Below are positions 6,796-12,762 of a DNA stretch of 12,923 nt, in pieces. The notes beneath the pieces are model-generated. The model was not told where the DNA came from and searched no databases. It saw only the letters and a program-made list of their open reading frames with translations. The DNA is taken from contig JAQXIB010000272.1 of assembly GCA_029007575.1 (NCBI GenBank), forward strand, positions 1 to 12,923, given 5' to 3'. Each line of letters begins with the position of its first letter. Position 1 is the stretch's first letter. This DNA comes from Clostridiales bacterium (lineage in GTDB: Bacteria; Bacillota; Clostridia; Oscillospirales; Ruminococcaceae). Made by a program: the position numbers and the translations under genes.

Positions 6796-8403
6796 ATGTA
6801 TCTGGCGTTATATCGAAAATGGCGTCCGAAAGTATTTGAAGATGTTATTTCACAGCCGCATATTACGGTCACTCTGAAAAATCAAGTTGTCAGCAATCGG
6901 GTAGCGCATGCTTATCTGTTTACCGGTTCCCGCGGAACAGGTAAAACGACCTGCTCTAAAATTTTAGCAAAAGCAGTGAACTGTCTGCATCCGGTGGACG
7001 GCAATCCCTGTCTGGAATGCGAGGTCTGCAAAGGAATCGAAGACGGCTCCATTATGGATGTCATCGAGATCGATGCGGCCAGTAACAACGGCGTGGAAAA
7101 CATCCGGGAATTGCGGGAAGAAGCGGTTTATTCTCCGGCAGTCTGTAAATATAAAGTGTATATTATCGATGAGACTCATATGCTCAGTACGGGGGCTTTT
7201 AACGCGCTTCTCAAAATTATGGAGGAGCCGCCGGCACATGTCATTTTTATTTTGGCAACCACTGAAGTGCATAAGGTCCCGGCAACGATCTTATCCCGGT
7301 GTCAGCGATTTGATTTTCATCGAATCAAGTCGGAGGATATTACCCAACGATTGCTCTACATTGCCGAGCAGGAAAAGATATCGTTGGAGCAACCGGCTGC
7401 CGAGCTGATCGCGCGAATTGCGGACGGCGGAATGCGGGACGCTTTGTCTTTGCTGGATCAATGCGCGGCGTTCGGCGAAGAGGTTAATCTGAATACGGTC
7501 AGCAGCGCGGCGGGAATTGCCGGCAGATCGTATTTGTTTGAAATTTGCGACGCGGTATTGGCACAAAATCCGACTGCTGCTCTGGAGGTTATCAGCAAGC
7601 TGCATGAAATGTCGGTGGATTTGCAGCAGCTTTGCAGTGAGCTGATTTCTCAGTTTCGCAGTTTAATGATTTTAAAAACGGTTTCGAAACCGGGAGATAT
7701 GATTGTGGTTCTTCCGGATGAAATGGAAAAATTAAAAGAACTATCCAAAGCGTTTTCCATGTCTGCTATTTTGCATTGTCTGGCAGTATTGCAGGACTGT
7801 TTGGAACGTCTGAGCAAAACTTCCGGCAAGCGAATTGAGTTGGAAATGTGTATGATCCGGCTGTGTAATCCGAAGCTGGATAGCTCTTCCGACGCCTTGA
7901 TACGACGGTTGGATGATTTGGAATTGCAGCTTCGTTCCGGGGCTTTTTCCGTGGAAACCGCTAAGCCTGCCGGAAACAATGCGGCAGATCAAAAGCCAGA
8001 ACCGGAAAAACCGACGGAAGCGGTCGCTCCAGCCGAGCCGGCCCCTAATAAACGTCCGGTTTCGCTGGATATGAGTATGCTCAAGCCGGTCACCTGCTGG
8101 GTGGAAATCTTGCAGCAGCTTTCCGAAACCGATAAACCGCTGCATGGAATGCTGGTTGGTTCCAAGGCTTATTGCTATGAGGATATGCTGTTTATTGATA
8201 CGCCGAATACCATTTTGGGGCAGATGCTGAAAAAGGACGGGTGTGCTGCGCGTCTGTTGGAGGCAGTAAAATTGCATACCGGCAAGAAGTATCGCTTACG
8301 TCTGAAGACCGCCAAAGACGCTTCGGAGAAAAACAAAGAAAATCCGTTGGATGCTTTGGCAAAACGGGCGCAGGAGAACGGCATTTCAGTGAATCTGCAT
8401 TAG
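6796..8403 (+). CDS. dnaX: DNA polymerase III subunits gamma/tau
   Basis: 535 residues starting MYLALYRKWRPKVFEDV, the standard DnaX opening. The AAA+ clamp-loader core shows Walker A GSRGTGKT (44-51), the zinc module Cys63, Cys72, Cys75 and Cys78, Walker B IIDE (123-126), sensor 1 ILATTE and the SRC arginine-finger motif (167-169). A Pro/Ala/Glu-rich linker (about 395-420) precedes the C-terminal domain expected to contact the polymerase. The protein loads the sliding clamp at the replication fork. ATG 6796 is chosen over ATG 6790 because AGGGTG (6784-6789) is six bases upstream and family starts align there. A longer reading frame from 6721 would begin inside the SRP RNA and is rejected. 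No clear frameshift site for a separate gamma form was seen. Confidence 0.96.
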   Translation: MYLALYRKWRPKVFEDVISQPHITVTLKNQVVSNRVAHAYLFTGSRGTGKTTCSKILAKAVNCLHPVDGNPCLECEVCKGIEDGSIMDVIEIDAASNNGVENIRELREEAVYSPAVCKYKVYIIDETHMLSTGAFNALLKIMEEPPAHVIFILATTEVHKVPATILSRCQRFDFHRIKSEDITQRLLYIAEQEKISLEQPAAELIARIADGGMRDALSLLDQCAAFGEEVNLNTVSSAAGIAGRSYLFEICDAVLAQNPTAALEVISKLHEMSVDLQQLCSELISQFRSLMILKTVSKPGDMIVVLPDEMEKLKELSKAFSMSAILHCLAVLQDCLERLSKTSGKRIELEMCMIRLCNPKLDSSSDALIRRLDDLELQLRSGAFSVETAKPAGNNAADQKPEPEKPTEAVAPAEPAPNKRPVSLDMSMLKPVTCWVEILQQLSETDKPLHGMLVGSKAYCYEDMLFIDTPNTILGQMLKKDGCAARLLEAVKLHTGKKYRLRLKTAKDASEKNKENPLDALAKRAQENGISVNLH

Positions 8404-8457
8404 CGGATTATTGATTGAAAAAATATTATTATTTAACATAATGGAGGATGTTCAGTT

Positions 8458-8805
8458 ATGAAAGCAAGATTGCCAAAAGGAATGGGCGGCGGTCCGAGCA
8501 ATATGCAGGGGATGATCAAACAGGCACAGAAAATGCAGGAGGAAATGCAGAAGGCGCAAGCAGAACTGGAAGCAAAAGAGTATACAGTAACCGTCGGCGG
8601 CGGCGCGGTAGAAGCGGTTGTGTCCGGCAAAAAAGAGCTGGTTTCTCTGACCTTGAAGCCGGAAGTAGTTGATCCGGAGGATATTGAGATGCTGCAAGAT
8701 CTCATCATCAGTGCGGTCAATGAAGGATTGCGCCAGGTAGAGGACGAGTCCAACGAGCAGATGCAGCAGATTACCGGCGGAATGAATATTCCCGGTTTGT
8801 TTTAG
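8458..8805 (+). CDS. ybaB: YbaB/EbfC family nucleoid-associated protein
   Basis: 115 residues, normal length. The N-terminal Met/Gly/Gln-rich helix (NMQGMIKQAQKMQEEMQKAQ) leads into the conserved VTVGGGAVEAVVSGKKELVSLTL strand region and the VDPEDIEMLQDLI helix. Family members are dimeric DNA-binding proteins associated with the nucleoid; their placement between dnaX and recR is strongly conserved in bacteria, though the functional link is not settled. GGAGG at 8443-8447 lies 10 bases before the ATG. It lies 54 bases after dnaX and 3 bases before recR. Confidence 0.95.
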   Translation: MKARLPKGMGGGPSNMQGMIKQAQKMQEEMQKAQAELEAKEYTVTVGGGAVEAVVSGKKELVSLTLKPEVVDPEDIEMLQDLIISAVNEGLRQVEDESNEQMQQITGGMNIPGLF

Positions 8806-8808
8806 CCT

Positions 8809-9408
8809 ATGGGATACGACGCATTGCCGCTTACCAAATTAGTGGAACAGTTTGCTTCTTTGCCCGGTATCGGGCGGAAAACGGCAGGCAGATTGGCGTT
8901 TTTTGTCCTAAAAATGTCGGACGAAGAGGCAAAGGCTTTCAGTGACGCTATTTTGGAAGCACACGAGAAAATCCACAATTGCGAAATATGCCAAAATTAT
9001 ACCGATATGCCTGTTTGCAGTATTTGCAGTGATACTCAGCGGGATCGGAGTACAATCTGTGTGGTCGAGGATGCCAAAGATGTACTTGCCTTTGAGCGCA
9101 CGAGAGAGTACAAGGGATTGTATCATGTGCTCCACGGTCTGATTTCTCCCATGGATGGAATCGGGCCGGAACAGTTATATGTAAAAGAGCTGCTTGCCAG
9201 AATTGCAGACGGCGACGTAAAAGAAGTCATTATGGCGACGAATCCGACGGCTGAAGGAGAAACGACAGCGATGTACATTTCCCGGCTGTTAAAGCCGATG
9301 GGCATTAAAGTGACTAGGCTTGCTTATGGCGTGCCGGTCGGCAGCGATCTGGAATATGCGGACGAGGTTACCTTATTTCGCGCGCTGGAAAACAGAAATG
9401 AAATTTAA
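8809..9408 (+). CDS. recR: Recombination mediator protein RecR
   Basis: 199 residues, full length. Helix-hairpin-helix ASLPGIGRKTAGRLAF (16-31), a four-cysteine zinc finger (Cys58, Cys61, Cys70, Cys73), a Toprim domain starting CVVEDAKD (Glu87-Asp88) and the conserved C-terminal TNPTAEGETTAMYI and YGVPVGSDLEYADEVTL segments are all present. RecR works with RecF/RecO to load RecA onto single-stranded gaps. The ATG comes 3 bases after the ybaB stop with no visible Shine-Dalgarno of its own, so translation is probably coupled to ybaB. Confidence 0.96.
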   Translation: MGYDALPLTKLVEQFASLPGIGRKTAGRLAFFVLKMSDEEAKAFSDAILEAHEKIHNCEICQNYTDMPVCSICSDTQRDRSTICVVEDAKDVLAFERTREYKGLYHVLHGLISPMDGIGPEQLYVKELLARIADGDVKEVIMATNPTAEGETTAMYISRLLKPMGIKVTRLAYGVPVGSDLEYADEVTLFRALENRNEI

Positions 9409-9495
9409 TTCGACAATCTTTGCACAAGCTATCGGTTATGATGGGTTTGCACGGTTTTTATTGTCAATCGCGGGCTGAGTAAAGGAGGGATAGAA

Positions 9496-9963
9496 TTGGC
9501 AGGAACAGGAACAAAGCTGATCACACAAAATCGAAAAGCAAGACATGATTATTTTGTCCTGGAAACTTATGAGGCCGGGATTGAATTACTGGGCACCGAA
9601 GTGAAATCTTTGCGAGCCGGTTCTGTCAATCTGAAGGATAGCTGGTGTAGTATAAAAGACGGGGAATTGTTTTTAATGGGGGCACACATAAGTCCCTATG
9701 AAAAGGGAAATATATTTAATCGGGATCCGTTGCGCGTCCGGCGGCTTTTAATGCATAAAAAAGAAATTATGAAGCTGTTTGGGACGGTAAAACAGGACGG
9801 ATGTTCTTTGATTCCGTTGTCGTTGTACTTTAAAGGATCTAAAGTGAAAGTAGAAGTCGGCTTATGTAAAGGAAAAAAATTGTATGATAAGCGGGCTGAT
9901 ATGGCAAAACGTGATGCCAAGCGAGAAATGGATCGCGCTTTAAAAGAGCGCGGCAGAAGTTAA
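9496..9963 (+). CDS. smpB: SsrA-binding protein SmpB
   Basis: 155 residues, normal length. It shows NRKARHDYFVLETYEAGIELLGTEVKSLR, the beta-barrel segment GELFLMGAHISPY, RVRRLLMHKKEI and the basic C-terminal tail KKLYDKRADMAKRDAKREMDRALK that folds into a helix in the ribosomal A site. SmpB binds the tRNA-like domain of tmRNA and delivers it to stalled ribosomes. The start is TTG 9496, with a strong AAAGGAGGG (9481-9489) six bases upstream. The partner RNA ssrA is encoded 0.9 kb downstream on the same strand. The 87 bases between recR and smpB show no clear promoter. Confidence 0.96.
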   Translation: MAGTGTKLITQNRKARHDYFVLETYEAGIELLGTEVKSLRAGSVNLKDSWCSIKDGELFLMGAHISPYEKGNIFNRDPLRVRRLLMHKKEIMKLFGTVKQDGCSLIPLSLYFKGSKVKVEVGLCKGKKLYDKRADMAKRDAKREMDRALKERGRS

Positions 9964-9992
9964 ATTGACATAGCTGAAAGGATGTTCGCATT

Positions 9993-10829
9993 ATGAGATA
10001 TGAAGTATTAGATATTAATATTGATTATCAGAAAATTCATGTAGATAACGGCGGATTTCAACCGAAAATGTCGATCTATCTGCCGGATAATTCTCCGGAA
10101 ATACAGATTGACAGAAAGCATCCGACGGTTGTGATTTGTCCCGGCGGAGGATATGCCATGACATCTGACCGAGAGGCGGAGCCGATTGCTTTAAGATTTG
10201 TTGCGGCAGGCTGCAATGCGGTCGTTGTTCGGTACAGCTGCGCTCCGGCAAGATTCCCGGCGGCTTTATTGGAGCTTTCCTACGCAGTGGCAAAGGTGCG
10301 TGAAAAGGCGCAGGAATGGAATGTTGATACCGATAAAATAGCCGTTTGCGGCTTTTCGGCGGGCGGCCATTTGGCAGCTAGCTTTTCTACTCTTTGGAAT
10401 CGCGATTTTGTAAAAGACTATTTTCATTACCAGGGCAGAGAGAATCAGCCGAACGGAATGATTTTAGGTTATCCGGTGATCACTTCCGGCGAACACGCGC
10501 ATTGGGGATCCATTGAAAATCTGCTGGGAGAAAAAACAGCCGATTCTGTTTTGCTGGAGCTTGTTTCAGTCGAAAAACAGGTAAGTGATGATACACCGCC
10601 TGCATTTATTTGGCATACATTCGACGACACTTGTGTTCCGGTGGAAAATTCACTTTTGTTGGCACAAGCATTGGCCGCCAAGAAAATTTCGACAGAGTTA
10701 CATATCTTTCCAAGCGGACCGCATGGTCTGTCGCTGTCATCCGAGGAAACTGCCGGTGATCCTTCTATGATCGTACCGGAGTGTCAGGTTTGGATTGATA
10801 TGGCAATACGTTGGCTGAAAAATTTATAA
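9993..10829 (+). CDS. Alpha/beta-hydrolase, acetyl-esterase-like
   Basis: 278 residues. The oxyanion-hole motif CPGGGYAM (49-56), nucleophile elbow GFSAGG (Ser122), acid loop FDDTCVPVENS (Asp212) and PHGLSL (His244) form a complete catalytic triad in the correct order. There is no signal peptide, so it should be cytoplasmic. The pattern is that of the hormone-sensitive-lipase/BD-FAE esterases, many of which remove acetyl groups from imported xylan-derived sugars. The actual substrate cannot be read from sequence. AAAGGA sits about 10 bases before the ATG. It is placed between smpB and ssrA; the stop codon overlaps a TATAAT that may serve ssrA. Confidence 0.88.
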   Translation: MRYEVLDINIDYQKIHVDNGGFQPKMSIYLPDNSPEIQIDRKHPTVVICPGGGYAMTSDREAEPIALRFVAAGCNAVVVRYSCAPARFPAALLELSYAVAKVREKAQEWNVDTDKIAVCGFSAGGHLAASFSTLWNRDFVKDYFHYQGRENQPNGMILGYPVITSGEHAHWGSIENLLGEKTADSVLLELVSVEKQVSDDTPPAFIWHTFDDTCVPVENSLLLAQALAAKKISTELHIFPSGPHGLSLSSEETAGDPSMIVPECQVWIDMAIRWLKNL

Positions 10830-10830
10830 T
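10801..10830 (+). promoter_or_regulatory. Possible ssrA promoter overlapping the esterase stop codon
   Basis: TATAAT at 10825-10830 contains the esterase stop codon. The best -35 is a weak TGGCAA (10801-10806) with an 18-base spacer. Transcription near 10837 would give a precursor with about 37 extra 5' bases, to be trimmed by RNase P. No better promoter is visible closer to the mature end. Confidence 0.35.
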
Positions 10831-10841
10831 ATTGTTATCTG

Positions 10842-10865
10842 CCTGATTAAATTCTTTTAGTCAGG
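10842..10865 (+). other. Hairpin just upstream of mature tmRNA
   Basis: CCTGATTAAA (10842-10851) pairs with TTTAGTCAGG (10856-10865) with one G-U pair and a TTCT loop. It ends 8 bases before the tmRNA 5' end. It could be a weak terminator for the smpB-esterase unit or part of the tmRNA precursor leader; no T-run follows. Confidence 0.4.
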
Positions 10866-10873
10866 TTAAATAT

Positions 10874-11224
10874 GGGGGCGTAAAGGTTTCGACGGGGATC
10901 AATAGCCATGATAAGCGAGTAGAGCGGGCGAAAGCTCTTTAATCGTCGCAATTTAAATATAAACGCTAACAATAATAAATTAGCTTACGCTGCTTAAGTC
11001 AGCGTCATCCTGTTATGAAGTACCACGGTCATAACGAGGGTGTCAAATTAGTGGTGAACGTATCGGATAACTTGCCTTGGTCTTCGATATGTATTTAAGG
11101 CTACTGAATCGGACAGCCTGCTTGTCGGCGGTTCGAAGAGGGAATGTCAAAAGATAAGCTACACTCGTAGAAAGTTGTGGGGAAGGGTTTTCGGACAGGA
11201 GTTCGACTCTCCTCGCCTCCACCA
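10874..11224 (+). ncRNA. ssrA: Transfer-messenger RNA (tmRNA)
   Basis: The RNA opens GGGGGCGTAAAGGTTTCGAC and closes with GTTCGACTCTCCTCGCCTCC followed by ACCA. The 7-base acceptor stem (10874-10880 with 11214-11220, one G-U pair) and the T-arm are complete, and CCA is encoded. The tag frame begins at GCT 10965 and reads ANNNKLAYAA with TAA at 10995-10997; with the tRNA-carried alanine the full tag is AANNNKLAYAA. An in-frame TAA shortly before supports this resume codon. tmRNA with SmpB rescues stalled ribosomes and marks the nascent chain for ClpXP-type proteolysis. Total 351 bases, as in other Bacillota. A terminator follows at 11234. Confidence 0.97.
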
Positions 11225-11233
11225 AATAAAGAA

Positions 11234-11260
11234 AAACCGCCTATTTTGGCGGTTTATTTA
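11234..11260 (+). terminator. Rho-independent terminator of ssrA
   Basis: AAACCGCC (11234-11241), loop TATTTT, GGCGGTTT (11248-11255), then ATTTATTTCTT. It starts nine bases after the encoded CCA. Confidence 0.85.
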
Positions 11261-11275
11261 TTTCTTACACGTTTT

Positions 11276-11338
11276 TTACACGGTTTTATTTAAAATTTGT
11301 ACGGCTCGTTCTTCCTCTCGTGGATAAAGAGGTTCCAT
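11276..11338 (-). pseudogene. Possible C-terminal remnant of a lost gene 3' of ssrA
   Basis: Minus strand, the frame ends MEPLYPREEERAVQILNKTV and stop. The charged, helix-like composition looks more protein-like than the opposite strand. There is no ribosome binding site before this ATG, and the frame continues upstream into unlikely sequence until a stop near 11401. The position directly beside the ssrA 3' end is where integrase genes of mobile elements usually end, but no catalytic motif is present. This is speculative. Confidence 0.2.
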
Positions 11339-11365
11339 GTCAACAGTTGGGGTAAAGAGATAAAA

Positions 11366-11491
11366 GTGAAACGAAAAGCGGAATACCGTCTGAAATTAGA
11401 TGGCATCCCGCTTTTTTTCATGGTTTTTCCGTTTATTGCCCTGTGTGTTTATTTCATAAAATCGTTTATACATCAGGCAAAAATACAATGA
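11366..11491 (+). CDS. Possible 41-residue single-span membrane peptide
   Basis: From GTG 11366 the product is a basic head (MKRKAEYRLKLDG), one hydrophobic segment (about 14-34) and a short tail. AAAGAGA (11354-11360) is five bases upstream. The head-plus-span pattern resembles the first segment of sugar ABC-transporter permeases, so it could be a truncated permease start, or a free-standing small membrane peptide. The last 26 bases overlap the 3' end of the convergent Xre regulator. The same frame extends upstream to TTG 11297, without a ribosome binding site. Confidence 0.35.
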   Translation: MKRKAEYRLKLDGIPLFFMVFPFIALCVYFIKSFIHQAKIQ

Positions 11492-11669
11492 TATCTTCTA
11501 CACGGCAATTCAAAATTTTACAGAAATCATCAATTTTCATTGTACTGATTCCATTTCCTTTTTTCATGCGGTCAATGGTGGCACTGCTGATATGATATTT
11601 ATTGATGAGTGTATATGTGGACATATTGCGTTCCTTTAATGTATGCCAAAAAGGTCCATAACTGATCAA
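11466..11669 (-). CDS. Xre-family (Cro/C1-type HTH) transcriptional regulator
   Basis: 67 residues, essentially one helix-turn-helix domain. It shows LKERNMSTYTLINKYHISSATIDRMKKG, then ISTMKIDDFCKILNCRVEDIIVF, the layout of small HTH_26-type Cro/C1 proteins. The start is TTG (11669-11667), supported by AAAGGTGG on the minus strand; the next in-frame Met is 15 codons inside the domain. It is transcribed divergently from the VanZ-like gene. Its promoter shares a -35 region with that operon, and a 20-bp inverted repeat lies between, so it is the obvious candidate to repress both directions. Small repressors of this type often accompany mobile or accessory modules. Confidence 0.85.
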   Translation of the reverse strand: MISYGPFWHTLKERNMSTYTLINKYHISSATIDRMKKGNGISTMKIDDFCKILNCRVEDIIVFLPDV

Positions 11670-11695
11670 TAAACCACCACCTTTTTCATATTATT

Positions 11696-11724
11696 AGTAT
11701 AAAATGTAATCATATTCTTGACAA
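11696..11724 (-). promoter_or_regulatory. Promoter of the Xre regulator
   Basis: Minus strand: TTGTCA (11724-11719), 17-base spacer, TATACT (11701-11696). Each box matches 5/6. Its -35 overlaps the -35 of the opposing promoter by five bases, so the two promoters probably compete for polymerase. The leader would be about 20 bases, ending in AAAGGTGG. Confidence 0.7.
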
Positions 11725-11746
11725 TAGTCATAAATATGACTATAAT
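11718..11746 (+). promoter_or_regulatory. Perfect-consensus promoter of the VanZ-like/DUF5067 operon
   Basis: TTGACA (11718-11723), exactly 17 bases, TATAAT (11741-11746). The -10 ends six bases before ATG 11753, so transcription should start at or within a base or two of the start codon. Confidence 0.88.
11724..11743. promoter_or_regulatory. 20-bp inverted-repeat operator in the promoter spacer
   Basis: ATAGTCATA-AA-TATGACTAT: 9-bp perfect arms around a 2-base centre. It fills the whole spacer, overlaps the first three bases of the -10, and abuts the shared -35 region. Bound repressor would block the operon promoter and probably hinder the regulator's own. The binding factor is inferred to be the adjacent Xre protein. 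Confidence 0.7.
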
Positions 11747-11752
11747 GTTATT

Positions 11753-12166
11753 ATGAAAAAACGATGGTACTATATAACACATTCTGCTGCGGCACTAATC
11801 TTTGGTATGTTCCTGTATTTGCTATTTCGGGACGGGACATATCTTCATACTTTTTTACGTATTCCCACAGACAATCCGTTAGCTTATATATCATTTACAG
11901 GAGATCAGTTTATACGATACTATTTCCCTGATTTTTTATGGGGGTATAGCCTTTGTTGCGGCATGTTTGCGATTATCATGCCACAACAATACAGACATGT
12001 CATAATGATTGTACTGATAGTCAGTGTACTTGGATGTGGCTGGGAATTACTGCAATACAGTAATATTGTTAGAGGTACAGGGGATATCATGGACTGTATA
12101 CTGTATATAACAGCTGCTTGCTTAGCTGGTTGTATAAATATTTTTAAAGGAAGAGATGGAAAATGA
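11753..12166 (+). CDS. VanZ-like small membrane protein
   Basis: 137 residues with about four membrane segments (7-25, 56-76, 82-96, 112-131). The motifs FPDFLWGYSL, WELLQ (97-101) and RGTGDIMDCILY (107-118) follow the E-x2-Q and R-x-x-x-D-x-x-D arrangement of VanZ-superfamily proteins. VanZ itself confers low-level teicoplanin resistance by an unknown mechanism; most relatives have no known role, so no resistance is claimed here. There is no ribosome binding site: the perfect promoter places the transcript start on the ATG, implying a leaderless mRNA. Codon choice (many ATA, some AGA) differs from the dnaX-smpB genes, suggesting acquisition. It overlaps the next gene by 4 bases. Confidence 0.75.
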   Translation: MKKRWYYITHSAAALIFGMFLYLLFRDGTYLHTFLRIPTDNPLAYISFTGDQFIRYYFPDFLWGYSLCCGMFAIIMPQQYRHVIMIVLIVSVLGCGWELLQYSNIVRGTGDIMDCILYITAACLAGCINIFKGRDGK

Positions 12167-12702
12167 AAAAATGTATTACTTTATTGCTGACCTTAGCTTT
12201 GATCAGCTCATTTGGGCTGTTTGCCATTGGCAGCGGTGAATCGGACGAAAACAAAACGCAAGATTCCGGGACGGTTGAAAATACTTCATCAACGGGGAAA
12301 ACACAAACACCCGGAAAAGCGGATTCTGCTGATAATGCTTCTATCGGTGATTACGTATTGGAAATTAAAAGCTGTCGTCTTGCTAAAGACTATGAAAAAG
12401 CTCCTGTTGTCATCATTACTTACGGTTTTACTAATAATGGAGATGATGCTGCCAGTTTTGACTTGACATTTAACGATGAAGCATTTCAAAACGGAGTCGG
12501 ATTAAATAAAGCTTATATATTAGCTGACAGTGCTAACTACAATGACGATAATCAAAGCAAAAAAATCCAAAAGGGCTCCAGTTTAGACATTGAAGTGGCA
12601 TATAAACTTAACGATACTTCTACCGATGTCGTTGTAGAGGTTGCTCAACTATTCAGCTGGGACAACACCAAGATCAGCAAAACTTTCATCATTTCAGAAT
12701 AA
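12163..12702 (+). CDS. Secreted DUF5067-domain protein
   Basis: 179 residues. A signal peptide (about 1-24) is followed by a Ser/Thr/Glu/Asp-rich linker (25-60), then a DUF5067 domain (about 61-175) with IGDYVLEIKSCRLAKDYEKAPVVIITYGFTNN, SFDLTFNDEAFQNGVGL, IQKGSSLDIEVAYKL and EVAQLFSW. DUF5067 is an Ig-like beta-sandwich found mainly in exported proteins of Gram-positive gut bacteria; no biochemical function is established. Relatives usually carry a lipobox cysteine before a Gly-Ser stretch; here the site reads LFAIGSGES with no Cys, so it is predicted to be released or otherwise retained, not lipidated. ATG overlaps the stop of the VanZ-like gene (ATGA), showing translational coupling. Confidence 0.85.
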   Translation: MKKCITLLLTLALISSFGLFAIGSGESDENKTQDSGTVENTSSTGKTQTPGKADSADNASIGDYVLEIKSCRLAKDYEKAPVVIITYGFTNNGDDAASFDLTFNDEAFQNGVGLNKAYILADSANYNDDNQSKKIQKGSSLDIEVAYKLNDTSTDVVVEVAQLFSWDNTKISKTFIISE

Positions 12703-12704
12703 AC

Positions 12705-12755
12705 GATAACAGGAAACAGCCCGAAGCAGTTTGCTTCGGGCTGTTTCCTGTTATC
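12705..12755. terminator. 24-bp perfect hairpin, bidirectional terminator
   Basis: Arms 12705-12728 and 12732-12755 are exact complements around a 3-base loop, GTT. The hairpin begins two bases after the DUF5067 stop and ends seven bases before the convergent ABC-transporter gene's stop. If only the inner CAGCCCGAAGCA stem is counted, TTTCCTGTTAT follows on both strands, which gives a usable T-rich tail each way. Confidence 0.8.
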
Positions 12756-12762
12756 TATCGTA

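Noticed and set aside
8227..8240. A-run in dnaX as a programmed frameshift site for gamma
   Set aside because: The run is TGAAAAAGG, not a slippery heptamer. It lies near the C-terminus, not after domain III, and no other A AAA AAG was seen in frame.
8410..8441. TTGAAA-N16-CATAAT as a promoter for ybaB
   Set aside because: Transcription would begin at about the position of the GGAGG ribosome binding site, which would destroy it.
11043..11225. 60-residue minus-strand frame beginning MVEARRVELLSENP
   Set aside because: It is antisense to the tmRNA 3' part. Frames of this kind arise from the conserved tRNA-like sequence and are a known annotation artefact.
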